Assembly (NCBI GenBank): GCA_017448965.1
Contig: JAFSKK010000044.1
Span: 1-64,000 of the forward strand
From: Bacteroidaceae bacterium
GTDB taxonomy: Bacteria > Bacteroidota > Bacteroidia > Bacteroidales > Bacteroidaceae
Reading direction: 5' to 3'
DNA length: 64,000 nucleotides
The position numbers and the translations under genes were made by a program. Below the pieces are notes generated by a model. The model saw only the letters and a list, made by a program, of their open reading frames with translations. It searched no databases and had not been told where the DNA came from. Positions 37,991 through 47,156 of this stretch are shown piece by piece (position 1 is the stretch's first letter; each line of letters opens with the position of its first letter).

Positions 37991-38785
37991 ATGGAAGAGG
38001 AAGAAATATATAACGGAAAAGAAACACATAAGGAACATGAGGAATATACTGGAAGAAGTGCCTCGCAACTCTTCCGCGAATTGCTGCGTCTGCTCCTTGT
38101 GCTGATATGGCGGTTCTTGGTGTGGCTTTTCAAGCGCATCTTGAAAGGCATCCTGTGGTGCATGCAGGCCATTGAGGACGGGTTGATACGTCTGAACGAT
38201 TGGTGGCACGACAACAACACCCAAGAAAAGGTGGCCAAGATGAAGGCGTGGCTGAAGAAAGCCGCCAAAACCTTCGGACACTGGTGTGTGGTGGCAGCAA
38301 AGGCAACGGGAAAGGGAATCGTCATTGCCGCCAAAGCGACAGGACACGGATTGCTGGTGGCTGCGAAGGCGACAGGACGGGGAATCGTCATTGCCGTAAA
38401 GGCCACCATCCAGGGCATCATCCACCTGCGCCCCACCATCAAGAAGATTGGACAACTGATTGTCAAGGGAGCCAAAAACACGGCCGCCGGAATGAAACGT
38501 GCCCGACGAGGCATGAAACTTTCCAGCATCAGACGGCGCAGGCGCCACGAGGCATTTGTCCGCAACGGAGGCATGAAAGGCTGGATGAACCGAACCTCCC
38601 ACAACGTCAGAAGCAACATCGAGCGCTTCATGGAAGAAGACCAGGAGGAAGCCACGCCGGATGCTGTGACTGAAGACGACATCATGGCCGAAGCGCTGGA
38701 AAAAGGTGCCAACGATGGCAAGAAGCCGATGAAGATTGGCAAGACCTTCATCACCCATGCTAAAAACTTCATGGATGTGGAATAA
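37991..38785 (+). CDS. Uncharacterised membrane-associated protein with 11-residue repeats
   Basis: A 264-residue protein with no family I recognise. A polar, acidic start is followed by a strongly hydrophobic, Arg/Trp-containing stretch at about 28-60 (LLRLLLVLIWRFLVWLF) that could be one membrane segment. Residues 99-142 are four exact 11-residue units of the form (I/L)(V/L)(I/V)A(A/V)KAT(G/I)xG, encoded at 38285-38416. They are followed by a basic region (MKRARRGMKLSSIRRRRRH, about 168-186) and an acidic tail. The composition is lysine- and arginine-rich in the middle and suggests membrane or nucleic-acid contact. It lies upstream of the mechanosensitive channel gene. Confidence 0.7.
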   Translation: MEEEEIYNGKETHKEHEEYTGRSASQLFRELLRLLLVLIWRFLVWLFKRILKGILWCMQAIEDGLIRLNDWWHDNNTQEKVAKMKAWLKKAAKTFGHWCVVAAKATGKGIVIAAKATGHGLLVAAKATGRGIVIAVKATIQGIIHLRPTIKKIGQLIVKGAKNTAAGMKRARRGMKLSSIRRRRRHEAFVRNGGMKGWMNRTSHNVRSNIERFMEEDQEEATPDAVTEDDIMAEALEKGANDGKKPMKIGKTFITHAKNFMDVE

Positions 38786-38842
38786 CATGACACAAACAAA
38801 GCACCACACAACACTCACAACCCATTCAAAATCAACGACATT

Positions 38843-41380
38843 GTGAAAAAGACACTGCTCACTCTACTGCTTCTCATGACGGTTGCGCTGTCAAGCCACG
38901 CCGTGCTGAAAGAGAAAGACCTCGGAAAAACCCTGCACGTGCTGCGCCTTGAACTGTACAACAAATGGCTGAAGCAACAGGAACGGATGAAGCAAATGGA
39001 TGAACGACGCACCTTGCAGCACAAGCAACTCGTCAACATCATCAAACGCACGGAAACCACCAGCCTCATCCTCTACTCCCAAGGGCAAGACTTCACCTTC
39101 GATATGGCGTATGCCTGCCAAGAAGCCACGAACCTCTATCAGGAGGTGAACGAGAACAGCATGCCTTATGCCCAAATCAAACTCTACATCGAGACAGAGA
39201 TTGCCAGCTACGACAGCCTGATATACACGCTGAAACAGATACCGCCAGCCATCACCGGCTCCAACGCACAAGCGGCAACGAGCGACACCCTCATCGGCAA
39301 GCAACAGCCATCGGCGGAACCGAAAAACGGCCTCTATCTGCTGGATGCCCAGGGCATTCAAGACCGCGCCATGTGTATCCAATACGCAGAGACACTCCGC
39401 GACAACATGAAAATCATCCTGAGCAAAGTGGAGCAAGACAATGGATACTACAACAACCTCTTCAACCGCGTGGATCGGCTGAACGAATATGCCCAAAACA
39501 AATACACCCGACTCCAGCAAAGCATCTTCATCGACCCAGGCACCAACTACTTCCAGATTCTCACCCGCATCCCTCAGCAATATCAACGGGTGAAGGAAGA
39601 TTTCAACACGAAATACAAACCGCTGGAGGAGAAAGGCAGCAACGGCCGCTCCCACATTTACAAGTCGGAATGGAGAGGCCCCATCGTCATGTTCGCCAGC
39701 ATTTTCATGCTGATTTACATGCTGGGAGGAGCCATCCTCAGCAACGTGCTCATCCGATTCTTGGTGCCCAAACGCTTCCGCACGGAGAAATTCAAGCAAA
39801 AGCGCCCCATCCTCATCACGGCTCTGGCCGTCTTCTTCTTTGCTGTTGCGGTGATGATTGTCCGCACGTTCATCCACCACAACCTGATGCTGATGGCAAC
39901 CAGCCTCATGATAGAAATGGCTTGGCTGATTGAAGCCATCTTCATCTCCCTCATCATCCGTCTGAACGGGCGACAGGTGAAAAGCGGAGCCAAGATCTAC
40001 ACCCCTTTCATCCTGATGTCGCTCATTGTCATCTGTTTCCGAATCATTCTGATTCCCAACACATTGGTCAACATCATCTTCCCGCCCATTCTGTTCATCT
40101 TCACCATCTGGCAGGCGGTCATGCTGCAGAAGAACCGGAAGAACGTGCCCTACAGCGACAGCGTTTACTGCTGCATCTCCCTGTTCGTGATGCTCTCTTC
40201 ATGCATCCTCGCATGGATAGGTTTCACTCTGATGGCGGTGCAGATCATCGTTTGGTGGACCTTCCAATTGGCAGCCATCGCAACCATCACCAGTTGCTAC
40301 GACCTGATGGAGATGTACGAGAACAGCTTCATGTCAAAGCGCATCAAGAAGGCCTACGGTGCAGACATCGCCGACAGCCAAATCCGCATCAGAATGAAGC
40401 GTGGCGATTTCGTGGAACAAACATGGTTCTACGACTTTGTCCATCAGGCGTTCATACCCGTCTGCGGCGTGTCCTCCTTCATGCTGAGCATCTATCTGGC
40501 CGCAGAAATCTTCGACCTTCGCCACCTGTGCATGACTTGGTTCATGCATGAGATTGTCATCGAAAGACTCATGTCGGTGTCCGCCTTCAAATTGTGTCTG
40601 ATTGCCGCGCTGTTCTTCATCTTTAAATATGTGAACTACCTCGTTCGTTCCTCGTGGTTCAACTACCGCAAGAGAACACACAACAAAGACTTCAACGCCA
40701 CTCTGGCCAAGAACATCATCGGCCTGTTCATCTGGGGTATCTACACCATCACCGTCTTCCTGATGCTGGATGTGCCAAGCACAGGCATCGCCATCGTGAC
40801 GGGAGGTCTCTCAACAGGTATGGGTTTCGCATCCAAGAGCCTGCTCGAAAACTTCTTCTACGGCATCTCCCTGATGTCAGGACGTGTGCGCGTGGGCGAC
40901 TACATCGAATACGACGGCACCATCGGAAAGGTGGAGAGCATCACCTATCAGAGCACCCAAATCACCACGTTGGACGGAAGCGTCGTAGCCATTCTCAACT
41001 CCGACCTGTTCGGAAAGAACTTCAAGAACTTGACCCGCAACCACCAATACGAGCGCATCACCATTCCTTTCGGAGTGGCCTACGGAACCAATGTCGAGAC
41101 CGTGCGGAAGATGGTGATCGACGGCATCACGCCGCTCTGCAAGAAGACACCCGACGGACGCTCCATCGTCAATCCAAAGCACCCCATTCTAGTGGCATTC
41201 TCCGACTTCGGAGCCAGCAGCATCGACCTCATGTTGGTGGCATGGGTGCTCGTCGACCATAAGATACCTTTCGCCGCTCAGGCCAAAGAAAAAATCTACC
41301 AGGTGCTCAACGAGAACCACATCGAGATTCCGTTCCCACAACAGGACATTTACATCCGAAGTATTACAAAAACCGAGTAG
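38843..41380 (+). CDS. MscS-family mechanosensitive ion channel, large form
   Basis: An 845-residue channel of the large MscS/MscK type. Translation appears to start at GTG 38843, because this codon begins a good signal peptide (KKTLLTLLLLMTVALSSHA) and no ATG fits. Residues about 20-270 are a periplasmic, helix-rich domain. About eight membrane segments follow from about 280 to 660. The pore-lining helix is GLSTGMGFASKSLLENFFYG, then the beta domain (VRVGDYIEYDGTIGKVESIT) and the C-terminal alpha-beta domain. Such channels release solutes on hypo-osmotic shock. It lies 57 nt after the repeat protein with no terminator between. Confidence 0.9.
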   Translation: MKKTLLTLLLLMTVALSSHAVLKEKDLGKTLHVLRLELYNKWLKQQERMKQMDERRTLQHKQLVNIIKRTETTSLILYSQGQDFTFDMAYACQEATNLYQEVNENSMPYAQIKLYIETEIASYDSLIYTLKQIPPAITGSNAQAATSDTLIGKQQPSAEPKNGLYLLDAQGIQDRAMCIQYAETLRDNMKIILSKVEQDNGYYNNLFNRVDRLNEYAQNKYTRLQQSIFIDPGTNYFQILTRIPQQYQRVKEDFNTKYKPLEEKGSNGRSHIYKSEWRGPIVMFASIFMLIYMLGGAILSNVLIRFLVPKRFRTEKFKQKRPILITALAVFFFAVAVMIVRTFIHHNLMLMATSLMIEMAWLIEAIFISLIIRLNGRQVKSGAKIYTPFILMSLIVICFRIILIPNTLVNIIFPPILFIFTIWQAVMLQKNRKNVPYSDSVYCCISLFVMLSSCILAWIGFTLMAVQIIVWWTFQLAAIATITSCYDLMEMYENSFMSKRIKKAYGADIADSQIRIRMKRGDFVEQTWFYDFVHQAFIPVCGVSSFMLSIYLAAEIFDLRHLCMTWFMHEIVIERLMSVSAFKLCLIAALFFIFKYVNYLVRSSWFNYRKRTHNKDFNATLAKNIIGLFIWGIYTITVFLMLDVPSTGIAIVTGGLSTGMGFASKSLLENFFYGISLMSGRVRVGDYIEYDGTIGKVESITYQSTQITTLDGSVVAILNSDLFGKNFKNLTRNHQYERITIPFGVAYGTNVETVRKMVIDGITPLCKKTPDGRSIVNPKHPILVAFSDFGASSIDLMLVAWVLVDHKIPFAAQAKEKIYQVLNENHIEIPFPQQDIYIRSITKTE

Positions 41381-41460
41381 AACAGGCACAGAAAACAAAA
41401 AAACACGCTCTTTTGATAAAAAAAAGCATCATTTGTAGCGTCCGAACAAAAAAAAAGTAT

Positions 41461-41468
41461 TACTTTTG
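41461..41468 (+). promoter_or_regulatory. -7 promoter element TACTTTTG upstream of tonB
   Basis: TACTTTTG fits TAnnTTTG and gives a leader of about 90 nt to the tonB start at 41564. A TTTG exists at 41432-41435, but the spacing of 25 is too long for a standard promoter. Confidence 0.5.
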
Positions 41469-41563
41469 CCTCGAAACTGGGTTGTGAAGTGTCTTAACAC
41501 CACAAATAAGGCATCATATACAAGGTTTCCACCAACAGCAATAACTAAAAAATAAATAAATCT

Positions 41564-42280
41564 ATGGAAGTAAAAAAATCAAAGAAAGCAGACCTTGAAA
41601 GCACCAAAGGCACTGGACTGCTCATCGGCTACATCGCAGCATTGGCTACCATGTTTGCATGCTTCGAGTACACCACTCGCGAGTATGAGGAGACCGATGT
41701 TGTTTACGCCACCACTTCTTTCGTGTCAGAAGAGGAAGTCATTCCTATCACACAACCCATCTTCACGGCAGCTCCACCTCCACCAGCCGAGACTCCAGCC
41801 GTAGCTGAAATCCTCGACATCGTGGACAACAACACCGACATCGAAGAAGAGAAGATTGAGACTTCTGAGGACACCCACGAAGCAACTTCTGGCCCATCTG
41901 TTCAGCACACTTCTGGCCCCGTCATGGTGGCTCCCGGTCCTGTGCAGGAGGAAAGTGATGAAGGTGAAATCTTCGAAATCGTAGAACACAACCCAGAGTT
42001 CCCTGGTGGTGAGAAGGCGTTGATGGCCTATCTGCAGAAGAACCTGAAATATCCTGCAGCAGCACAGGAGAACGGTATTCAGGGACGTGTGTTCGTTCAG
42101 TTCGTGGTGAACAAGGACGGTTCCATCGTTGACCCCAAGATTCTTCGTGGTGCAGACCCATCACTTGACAAAGAAGCCATGCGCGTAGTTCAGGGCATGC
42201 CGAAGTGGATTCCTGGCAAACAGCGCGGTAAGACTGTACGTGTACGCTTCACGCTCCCAGTCATGTTCCGTCTGCAGTAA
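41564..42280 (+). CDS. tonB: TonB energy-transducing protein
   Basis: A 238-residue protein that couples the proton gradient, through ExbB-ExbD, to TonB-dependent importers such as the two SusC proteins of this window. It has a cytoplasmic start rich in Lys (EVKKSKKADLESTKG), one membrane segment at about 21-35, and a Pro-rich and acidic periplasmic linker (APPPPAETPA, about 65-125). The C-terminal TonB fold is at about 140-238 (NPEFPGGEKALMAYLQKNLK, then IQGRVFVQFVVNKDGSI). The exb operon begins about 2 kb downstream. A terminator follows. Confidence 0.93.
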   Translation: MEVKKSKKADLESTKGTGLLIGYIAALATMFACFEYTTREYEETDVVYATTSFVSEEEVIPITQPIFTAAPPPPAETPAVAEILDIVDNNTDIEEEKIETSEDTHEATSGPSVQHTSGPVMVAPGPVQEESDEGEIFEIVEHNPEFPGGEKALMAYLQKNLKYPAAAQENGIQGRVFVQFVVNKDGSIVDPKILRGADPSLDKEAMRVVQGMPKWIPGKQRGKTVRVRFTLPVMFRLQ

Positions 42281-42329
42281 TCCGCCATCAGGCTCATCGC
42301 TCTGCAACGATGACACAACAACAACCAAC

Positions 42330-42364
42330 ATGCCGCACACACAACAACTGTGCGGCATTTTTTT
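42330..42364 (+). terminator. Terminator after tonB
   Basis: A perfect 10-bp stem (42330-42339 with 42349-42358), a 9-nt loop and seven T. It ends 18 nt before the prenyl synthase start. Confidence 0.9.
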
Positions 42365-42382
42365 ACCACATTATATATAAAT

Positions 42383-43351
42383 ATGTACACACAACAAGAA
42401 CTCACCGAGAAAATCAATGACGCCGTGATGAACATCCAATACCACACGGAGCCAAAGAACCTATACGAACCCATCCGTTATATTCTCTCCATCGGTGGCA
42501 AACGCATCCGCCCCCTGCTCATGCTCATGGGTTACAACCTCTACAAAGAAGATGTGGACACCATCATGAACAACGCGCTGGCGCTGGAGACTTACCACAA
42601 CTTCACCCTACTCCACGACGACCTGATGGATCATAGCGACATGCGTCGCGGACACCTGACCGTACACAAGAAGTGGGACGAGAACACCGCCATCCTTTCA
42701 GGCGACACCATGCTGATTATGGCCTATCAACTCTTCAACAAAGGCATGAAGAGCGACGAGGCTTGGACGGCTTTCATCGATGCCACGCTCGGTGTGGGCG
42801 AAGGACAGCAATACGACATCGACTTCGAAACACGCAACGACGTGACTGAGGAGGAATACATGGAGATGATTCGCATGAAGACCTCCTTACTGTTAGGTTA
42901 TGCTCTGAAAATCGGAGCACAATTGGGAGGTGCTGACCAGGAGGATGTGGAACATCTCTACACCTTCGGAGAGAAGATGGGGCTGGCCTTCCAACTGCAG
43001 GACGACTGGCTCGATGTGTATGGCGACCCCAAGACATTCAAAAAGAAGTTGGGCGGCGACATCGTCGACAACAAAAAGACCTTCATGCTCATCAACGCTT
43101 ACCAGCAAGCCAATGCCGAGCAGAAGCAGGAACTCGACCGCTGGATAGGTGCCCAAACCTTCGATGCAGAAGAAAAAATCGCGGCCGTTACACATATATA
43201 TAATATATTAGGTATCGACAAACTGGCTTTGGCGAAGATTGAGGAGATGTTTGCCCTCTCACTGCAGAGCCTTGACAAGGTGAAAGTGGCAGAAGCGAAA
43301 AAGGCAGAACTCCGTGCCTTTGCCAACAAACTGCTGAACAGGAAATACTGA
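42383..43351 (+). CDS. Polyprenyl (farnesyl/geranylgeranyl-type) diphosphate synthase
   Basis: Condenses isopentenyl diphosphate with an allylic diphosphate in isoprenoid synthesis. The start at 42383 (MYTQQEL) gives 322 residues; the open frame eleven codons upstream would run through the tonB terminator. The first aspartate-rich motif is DDLMD at 79-83 with the following RRG, the second is DDWLD at 207-211, and the GGKRIRP substrate-binding segment is at 38-44. Chain length cannot be fixed from sequence alone; the residues before the first motif (NFTLLH) fit a medium-chain product. It lies 11 nt before tatD. Confidence 0.92.
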   Translation: MYTQQELTEKINDAVMNIQYHTEPKNLYEPIRYILSIGGKRIRPLLMLMGYNLYKEDVDTIMNNALALETYHNFTLLHDDLMDHSDMRRGHLTVHKKWDENTAILSGDTMLIMAYQLFNKGMKSDEAWTAFIDATLGVGEGQQYDIDFETRNDVTEEEYMEMIRMKTSLLLGYALKIGAQLGGADQEDVEHLYTFGEKMGLAFQLQDDWLDVYGDPKTFKKKLGGDIVDNKKTFMLINAYQQANAEQKQELDRWIGAQTFDAEEKIAAVTHIYNILGIDKLALAKIEEMFALSLQSLDKVKVAEAKKAELRAFANKLLNRKY

Positions 43352-43362
43352 TTGGACAAAAG

Positions 43363-44151
43363 ATGATTGACACACATGCACACATCGATGGTCCTGAGTT
43401 TGCAGAAGACGTGGAAGCCGTCATCGAAAGAGCTCAAGCAGCAGGCGTCAGGAAAATCTTCGTGCCAGGCATCTGCCTCAAAGACACACCTCACCTGCTC
43501 AGCATCTGCCAATCGCACCCCAGCTACCTCCACCCCATGATAGGCCTTCATCCCGAAAACATCATGGACGAAGACTATCATCAGGCACTGGATCAACTGG
43601 AACGCATGATTGACGACAGCACCATCGCCATCGGTGAAGTAGGTCTTGACTTCTACTGGGACGACACTCACAAACAGGAGCAGATAGAAGTGTTCGAGCA
43701 TCAGATACGTTGGGCTGAGAAATACGAACTCCCCCTGATGATTCATTCACGCAATGCCCATGCCGAGCTCATGGAAGTGATGGAGAGACATCGGGCCAGC
43801 AACCTCAGCGGTGTGTTCCACTGCTTCACAGGCACTGAGGAAGAAGCCCGCGACCTGCTCACCTTCCCCAACTTCATGCTCGGCATCGGCGGTGTGCTCA
43901 CCTTCAAGAAGTCCACCTTGAGAGAAGTGGTGAAAAACGCCATTCCCCTCTCGCGAATCGTCCTCGAAACCGACTCGCCCTACATGGCGCCCGTCCCCAA
44001 TCGAGGCAAAAGAAACGAAAGTGCATACGTCAAAGCCGTCGCTGAAAAGTTAGCAGAAGTATTTGAACAGGATTTTGACACAATTGTGCTTCAAACTACG
44101 GAAAATGCGCTCAAAGTTTTCAAAAAAGTGACTTTTTTCGATAAAAATTAA
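43363..44151 (+). CDS. tatD: TatD-family metal-dependent deoxyribonuclease
   Basis: A 262-residue amidohydrolase-fold nuclease. Metal-binding motifs are DTHAHID at 3-9, GEVGLDFYW with the ligand Glu, MIHSRNA, FHCFTG and the C-terminal LETDSPYMAP. Family members show 3'-5' exonuclease activity on DNA or RNA and are linked to oxidative-damage repair. The gene starts 11 nt after the prenyl synthase and is probably co-transcribed with it. No terminator is seen after it; about 40 bases further a promoter for the tRNA begins. Confidence 0.93.
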   Translation: MIDTHAHIDGPEFAEDVEAVIERAQAAGVRKIFVPGICLKDTPHLLSICQSHPSYLHPMIGLHPENIMDEDYHQALDQLERMIDDSTIAIGEVGLDFYWDDTHKQEQIEVFEHQIRWAEKYELPLMIHSRNAHAELMEVMERHRASNLSGVFHCFTGTEEEARDLLTFPNFMLGIGGVLTFKKSTLREVVKNAIPLSRIVLETDSPYMAPVPNRGKRNESAYVKAVAEKLAEVFEQDFDTIVLQTTENALKVFKKVTFFDKN

Positions 44152-44193
44152 AAGTTTCCACCTTTTTACTTTATCGGAACGAAAAAAAATCAT

Positions 44194-44201
44194 TATTTTT
44201 G
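44194..44201 (+). promoter_or_regulatory. -7 promoter element TATTTTTG upstream of tRNA-Ser
   Basis: TATTTTTG lies about 80 nt upstream of the tRNA. No terminator is visible between the tRNA and exbB, so this promoter may also read into the exb operon; this is inference. Confidence 0.45.
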
Positions 44202-44281
44202 TCTCGAATTATGGACATGCACCGCAATTTCGGAGGAAAATGCCCTCGGAACATCGTGGAGAAAGACCATAAACAGGCTGA

Positions 44282-44369
44282 GGAGAGATGCTCGAGTGGC
44301 TGAAGAGGCACGCCTGGAAAGCGTGTATACGTCAAAAGCGTATCCGGGGTTCGAATCCCCGTCTCTCCG
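44282..44369 (+). tRNA. tRNA-Ser (anticodon GGA)
   Basis: An 88-nt class II tRNA. The acceptor stem GGAGAGA pairs perfectly with TCTCTCC. The anticodon stem CACGC/GCGTG encloses the loop CTGGAAA, with anticodon GGA that reads UCC and UCU. A long variable arm (TACG and CGTA around TCAAAAG) is typical of serine tRNA. The T arm carries GGTTCGAATCC. The discriminator base is G and CCA is not encoded. Confidence 0.96.
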
Positions 44370-44440
44370 CTTACATTTTTAACATTGTATCAGAGAAAAA
44401 GAAAATAAAATAATTTATTAATCTTAAAATTTTCAAGACA

Positions 44441-45262
44441 ATGAAAAAAATTTTTGCAATCATTGCATTGATGGGTGTGTTTACATTTGGTATGACACAG
44501 TCAGTTTCAGCTCAGGACGAAGCAGCCGACAGCGCAGCAACTGAGCAGGTTGATTCAGCAGCCGTTGACACAGCTGCCGCTCCAGTAGTAGACGAAGAGC
44601 CAGTTGAGTCAGAGCCAGTTGAGACCGGCATGTACAAGGAAATCAAGACAAAGTTCATCGAAGGTTCTGCAGGCTTCATGGCACTCGTAGCCATCGCCCT
44701 CATCCTGGGTCTTGCTTTCTGTATCGAGCGTATCATCTACCTCGCTCTCTCAAAGGTTAACACAGTGAAGTTCATCGAAGATGTTGAGAACGCTCTCATC
44801 AACAAGGGTGACCTCGAAGGCGCAAAGGCTATCGCACGCGACACTCGCGGTCCTATCGCTTCTATCTTCTATCAGGGTCTCACTCGTCTGAACGACGGTG
44901 CTGACGCAGTGGAGAAGTCAGTAGTTGCCTACGGTGCCGTTCAGGCTTCCAAGCTCGAAAGCGGTTGCTCATGGATTACCCTCTTCATCGGTATGGCTCC
45001 ATCTCTCGGATTCTTGGGAACTGTGATCGGTATGGTGCAGGCATTCGACGACATCCAGGCTGCAGGTGACATCTCTCCAACAGTCGTTGCAGGTGGTATG
45101 AAGGTGGCCCTTTTGACAACTATCTTCGGTATCGTCGTTGCCCTTATTCTTCAGGTGTTCTACAACTACATCCTTGCTGAAATCGAAGGTCTTACCGCCA
45201 AGATGGAAGACTCTACCATTTCTCTCCTTGACATCGTTGCTAAGTACAACAACAAGAAGTAA
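44441..45262 (+). CDS. exbB: ExbB/TolQ/MotA-family proton channel protein
   Basis: A 273-residue inner-membrane subunit of the TonB-ExbB-ExbD motor. Unusually for E. coli readers but common in Bacteroidetes, it starts with a signal peptide (IIALMGVFTFGMTQSVSAQ). A 40-residue acidic, Ala/Val/Glu-rich stretch follows before the first membrane segment (FMALVAIALILGLAFCIERI, about 80-100). The conserved core has SWITLFIGMAPSLGFLGTVI and VALLTTIFGIVVALILQV. It heads a four-gene unit with a small membrane protein and two ExbD proteins. Confidence 0.93.
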   Translation: MKKIFAIIALMGVFTFGMTQSVSAQDEAADSAATEQVDSAAVDTAAAPVVDEEPVESEPVETGMYKEIKTKFIEGSAGFMALVAIALILGLAFCIERIIYLALSKVNTVKFIEDVENALINKGDLEGAKAIARDTRGPIASIFYQGLTRLNDGADAVEKSVVAYGAVQASKLESGCSWITLFIGMAPSLGFLGTVIGMVQAFDDIQAAGDISPTVVAGGMKVALLTTIFGIVVALILQVFYNYILAEIEGLTAKMEDSTISLLDIVAKYNNKK

Positions 45263-45323
45263 TTAGGGACTAAATCTTTCAGTCATCAACTAATTATTTA
45301 TCATTAAAAAAGGAGAATTTAAA

Positions 45324-45836
45324 ATGGATAAAGCACAAGTAATAAGCGCACAGGATAAGGTCGAGAAGATCTCCAAGATTACACTGTGGGTGCTCATCGG
45401 CATCTCTCTCGTAGTCATGGCTCTCTTCCTTCTCGTAGGCTACGACACACCATACGAGGAAAATCCTAAGCAGGTGGCTCCACAATTGACGGACCTCCTG
45501 ATTGTCTGGACTTACATCCTCATCGCCGCCACCGCTCTTGCAGCCATTGGTGCTGTCATCTACGGTTTCGTGAGCGGAGGAAACAAGTCGAAGAACGAAG
45601 ATGTTGGCCTTGCCAGCAAGGCAGGTCTCATTGCATGGGGTACATTCATCGTGTCAGTTGTTGTCGGTATCGTTGTTGGTATCGCAGCCAAGGATGAGGT
45701 ACTTCTCATCAATGGTAAAGACTGGAACAACCCCACCGACATCATTTTGACTGACACATCGATGATTGCTATTCTGATTCTCACGATTGTGACAGTTATT
45801 GCAACCGTCTTCAGCATGGTAACCAACAAGAAGTAA
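45324..45836 (+). CDS. Small four-segment membrane protein of the exb operon
   Basis: A 170-residue protein with four hydrophobic segments at about 18-38, 62-85, 104-123 and 145-165. It has no family name that I recognise, although small membrane proteins at this place between exbB and exbD are common in Bacteroidetes. It lies 61 nt after exbB and 26 nt before exbD, so it is probably part of the same transcript and may be an accessory subunit of the motor. There are no catalytic motifs. Confidence 0.8.
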   Translation: MDKAQVISAQDKVEKISKITLWVLIGISLVVMALFLLVGYDTPYEENPKQVAPQLTDLLIVWTYILIAATALAAIGAVIYGFVSGGNKSKNEDVGLASKAGLIAWGTFIVSVVVGIVVGIAAKDEVLLINGKDWNNPTDIILTDTSMIAILILTIVTVIATVFSMVTNKK

Positions 45837-45862
45837 GAACCCTTTAACTCGGAGCAAATAAT

Positions 45863-46453
45863 ATGGGAAAGAAAAGAAAAATGCCAGGACTGAACACCAG
45901 TTCTACAGCCGACATCTCATTCATGTTGCTCATCTTCTTCCTTGTCACGACGTCAATGGACACCGATCAGGGTTTGGCACGTACATTGCCTAAACCACCA
46001 GAGGATGACCAGTTGAACAACGAAATCAAAGTGAAGGAACGTAACATCCTGAACATTCGTATCAACAAGGACAACTACGTGATGATTGGCAACGATTATG
46101 CCACTCTTGCAGACGTAAAGGAGAGAGCTAAAGAGTTTATCAAGAACGCGGACAACAAGCCCAATCTGCCCGAACTCAAGCCCAAGAAAATCCAAGGACT
46201 GGGCAAGACAATGATGGTGACAGAAAACCACGTCATCTCCGTTCAGACAGACCGCGGAACCGACTACGGTGTTTACTTCGCCGTGCAGGATGCGCTTGTG
46301 TCAGCCTACAACGAACTTCGTGATGAACTGGCAAAGGAAGAATTCGGTTTCAAATACGAATTCCTGACTGACGCTCAGCAGAAAGCGATTCGTGAGGTTT
46401 ACCCACAGAAGATTTCAGAGGCAGAACCAAAGAAATATGGAGGACAAAAGTAA
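45863..46453 (+). CDS. exbD: ExbD/TolR-family protein (first)
   Basis: A 196-residue bitopic membrane protein. The single membrane segment near residues 18-38 (STADISFMLLIFFLVTTSM) carries the conserved proton-conducting Asp. A long periplasmic domain follows, with an insertion of about 50 residues (about 85-130) compared with E. coli ExbD. The stop codon shares one base with the start of the second exbD, so translation is coupled. Confidence 0.92.
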   Translation: MGKKRKMPGLNTSSTADISFMLLIFFLVTTSMDTDQGLARTLPKPPEDDQLNNEIKVKERNILNIRINKDNYVMIGNDYATLADVKERAKEFIKNADNKPNLPELKPKKIQGLGKTMMVTENHVISVQTDRGTDYGVYFAVQDALVSAYNELRDELAKEEFGFKYEFLTDAQQKAIREVYPQKISEAEPKKYGGQK

Positions 46454-46920
46454 TGAGCAGATTTAACAAAGGCGCAGGCAGAGAAATGCCTGAGATGAAC
46501 ACCTCATCTCTCCCCGACTTGATCTTCACCATCCTGTTCTTCTTCATGATGGTAACCACCATGCGTGAAGTGACGCTGAAGGTGAAATTCGAGAAGCCCG
46601 TCGGTACGCAGCTTGAGAAACTCGCTCGCAAGTCTTGTACCTCATTCATCTACATTGGTCAGCCCACCGACGCATTGAAAGGCCAGTTCGGTACGGCACA
46701 CCGTATCCAGCTGAACGACAAATATGCTGAGGCACCCGAAATCTACGACTATGTGATGTCAGACCGCGGCGAATTGCCAGAGCAAGACAAGCCCTTCTAC
46801 ACCGTTTCACTCAAGGTCGACCACCACACCCCTATGGGTATCATCACCGACGTGAAGCAGGTGCTCCGAAAGGCATACGCACTCAAGATTGTCTACTCGG
46901 CCAACAAGAAACAAGATTAA
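46453..46920 (+). CDS. exbD: ExbD/TolR-family protein (second)
   Basis: A 155-residue ExbD with the membrane segment SSLPDLIFTILFFFMMVTT, including the conserved Asp, and a periplasmic domain of usual length (residues about 45-155). It overlaps the first exbD by one base. Two different ExbD subunits beside one ExbB imply a mixed ExbD dimer; this is inference from gene order. A strong terminator follows. Confidence 0.92.
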   Translation: MSRFNKGAGREMPEMNTSSLPDLIFTILFFFMMVTTMREVTLKVKFEKPVGTQLEKLARKSCTSFIYIGQPTDALKGQFGTAHRIQLNDKYAEAPEIYDYVMSDRGELPEQDKPFYTVSLKVDHHTPMGIITDVKQVLRKAYALKIVYSANKKQD

Positions 46921-46935
46921 CATACTTAACATCAT

Positions 46936-46975
46936 AAAAAGGGGCGACTCATACATCGTGAGTCGCCCCTTTTTT
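46936..46975 (+). terminator. Terminator of the exb operon
   Basis: A perfect 16-bp stem (46936-46951 with 46959-46974), a 7-nt loop and a T run, 15 nt after the second exbD stop. Confidence 0.95.
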
Positions 46976-47021
46976 GTGTCCCTACACCCATAAGTAGAAA
47001 CAGCAAAAAAGAACCGAAAAA

Positions 47022-47053
47022 TTTGGCGGAGTGTGGAAATAAGTATATCTTTG
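47022..47053 (+). promoter_or_regulatory. Complete promoter of the histidine phosphatase gene
   Basis: TTTG at 47022-47025 and TATCTTTG at 47046-47053 with a 20-nt spacer form a textbook Bacteroidetes promoter. The leader to the start at 47157 is about 97 nt and contains an 8-bp hairpin (47093-47100 pairing with 47108-47115), which could influence translation. Confidence 0.8.
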
Positions 47054-47156
47054 CAAACGTAAACTATAAATATTCGTGGTTTAGGCACGTAACCATTTCC
47101 AAGACAAGGAAATGGCGGGTTTTCAAGCCATAAACAGAAAATTAAAACTTTATCAA

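Noticed and set aside
47093-47115. Riboswitch in the phosphatase leader
   Set aside because: Only one 8-bp hairpin is visible; I could not match any known riboswitch core.
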